From contig NZ_CP108086.1 of the NCBI RefSeq assembly GCF_036186745.1, positions 8,432,001 to 8,496,000 on the forward strand: 64,000 bases of DNA. Reading direction: 5' to 3'. Shown piece after piece: positions 63,358 to 64,000 of the stretch. Below the pieces are notes generated by a model that saw nothing but the letters and a program-made list of their open reading frames with translations, did not search any database and was not told the DNA's origin. Origin of the DNA: Microbispora hainanensis (GTDB lineage Bacteria; Actinomycetota; Actinomycetes; Streptosporangiales; Streptosporangiaceae). The position numbers and the translations under genes were made by a program. How positions within the stretch are numbered: position 1 is the stretch's first letter; the number at the start of each line of letters is the position of its first letter.

Positions 63358-63380
63358 CGGCCGGGTCAGGGTTTCCGCGA

Positions 63381-63416
63381 GCGGCCCGGAGGGACCGGCC
63401 GGTCCCTCCGGGCCGC
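63381..63416. terminator. Perfect 36-nt palindrome, strong terminator
   Basis: GCGGCCCGGAGGGACCGG is followed directly by its exact complement (18-bp arms, no spacer) and extends by an A-T pair. It lies just after the stop of the small membrane protein gene. Confidence 0.75.
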
Positions 63417-63520
63417 TTCGCGTGCTCCCGGCGTCGCCGGGAAGTGTCGTGGCCGCGGCGGGCACCGCGCGCCGGTCCCGGCGTCCCGCTCGGGCCCTGG
63501 GCATCCCGACCACGACCTTG

Positions 63521-63576
63521 GAGCGGCAGCCGAGCGACTTCCGAGCGACTTCCGAGCGGCTTCTGAGCGGCCTCGG
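63521..63576. repeat. 11-bp tandem repeat, about five units
   Basis: GAGCGACTTCC-type units (two alike, then GAGCGGCTTCT and GAGCGGCCTCG) follow one another in non-coding DNA upstream of the kinase-like gene. Confidence 0.7.
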
Positions 63577-63685
63577 AGAATGAGCCGCGCGTCCGGCCGC
63601 GCGCGCCACCGCTCCTGCGAGCAGGCGGCCGGCACGCGGAGGCGACGGGATCCGGCACGCCGACGCTCCGTTAGGCTCGGCGCGC

Positions 63686-64000
63686 GTGACCCCCGATCCC
63701 GCCGCCGTCGCGCGCTGGCTGCGCACGCGGCCCGCCCGCGTGGCCGGCACCCGTGTCCTGGCCGTCGAGGGACGCTCGGGTGCGGGCAAGTCGACGCTGG
63801 CCGCCGCCGTGGCCACGGAGCTCGACGCGCCGGTCGTCCGCATGGACGACCTGTACGACGGCTGGGACGGCCTGCAGGCCGGGGTGGACGCCCTGCTGGA
63901 GTGGGTGCTGCGTCCCCTGGGCAGAGGGGGCCGGGCACGCTGGCGGCGCTACGACTGGACGCGGGGCCGGTACGCCGAATGGCACGAGCTCCCCGAGTCG
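63686..64000 (+). CDS. P-loop nucleoside kinase-like protein (uridine kinase family), N-terminal part
   Basis: GTG 63686 opens a frame that is cut by the window edge after 105 codons. The Walker A motif is EGRSGAGKSTLAAAVA (about 29-44), followed by VRMDDLYDGWDGL (about 54-66), the DDxY substrate loop of uridine kinase/phosphoribulokinase-like enzymes, and RYDWTRGRYAEW. There is no ribosome-binding site; TAGGCT lies 8 bases upstream of the start, suggesting a leaderless transcript. The actual substrate may be a nucleoside or a pantothenate-like compound. Confidence 0.85.
   Translation, partial: MTPDPAAVARWLRTRPARVAGTRVLAVEGRSGAGKSTLAAAVATELDAPVVRMDDLYDGWDGLQAGVDALLEWVLRPLGRGGRARWRRYDWTRGRYAEWHELPES

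Larger units (their letters stand above)
63358..63685. other. 328-bp intergenic region: terminator and 11-bp repeats
   Basis: It contains the palindrome at 63381-63416, an 11-bp tandem array at about 63521-63576, and a TAGGCT -10 hexamer (63672-63677) 8 bases before the next start. No gene is supported. Confidence 0.6.

Overview
The window is GC-rich actinomycete chromosome (about 70% G+C by eye, strong third-position G/C bias, frequent GTG and TTG starts, many 4-base stop/start overlaps). Actinobacterial families support this: polyphosphate glucokinase, a DUF5999-like small protein, an RsbW-like ATP-binding regulator, PAC2, long HrpA, and a gene cassette resembling Streptomyces coelicolor SCO2521-SCO2524. 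Streptosporangiales or a relative is the likely source (inference). No rRNA, tRNA, CRISPR array, insertion sequence or prophage was seen.

Layout. 1-2.8 kb: the end of an M20 peptidase, a GNAT acyltransferase and a sensor kinase. 2.9-7.9 kb: a LysR regulator divergent from an MFS exporter that is frameshifted near its end, then a ThDP enzyme and a D-2-hydroxyacid dehydrogenase. 8.2-13.8 kb: a tightly coupled five-gene cassette built around a ParA/MinD-like protein whose Walker A lysine is arginine, ending in a membrane-anchored, PLD-like protein. Its function is unknown and it is the best candidate for an undescribed system. 14-16.3 kb: a FAD amine oxidase-like protein and an SDR. 16.4-23.8 kb: a xylan/cellulose locus (GH5, GH10 with CBMs, GH43) divergent from its LacI regulator, with CGAAA-N-TTTCG operators between them.

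24-35.7 kb: a secreted S33 hydrolase, an MFS transporter, CopC and CopD copper proteins, an unknown polytopic membrane protein, an unusual extracellular S15 hydrolase fused to a cytoplasmic ABC ATPase, and its permease. 36-41.3 kb: a signalling hub with two histidine kinases, two response regulators, a DUF5999-like protein, an RsbW-like ATPase and a small acidic protein. 41.5-45.1 kb: a STAND/TPR protein, a terpene synthase and an ankyrin protein. 45.2-49.7 kb: PAC2, a Gfo/Idh dehydrogenase, a TetR/SDR divergent pair with two matching operators, and a tyrosine phosphatase. 50-57.2 kb: an SGNH hydrolase, a Ser/Thr kinase, an orphan LacI, a hemerythrin, a HAD hydrolase and a gamma-glutamyltransferase. 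57.3-64 kb: HrpA, a receiver-less winged-helix regulator preceded by a Cys-ended leader peptide, polyphosphate glucokinase, a small membrane protein and the start of a nucleoside kinase-like gene.

Two window-wide patterns stand out. Six genes carry short tandem duplications of their own 3' end including or abutting the stop codon (units of 12, 13, 18, about 19, 35 and 48 bp). At least eight genes lack a Shine-Dalgarno and have a TANNNT -10 hexamer 6-8 nt before the start codon, which predicts leaderless transcripts.
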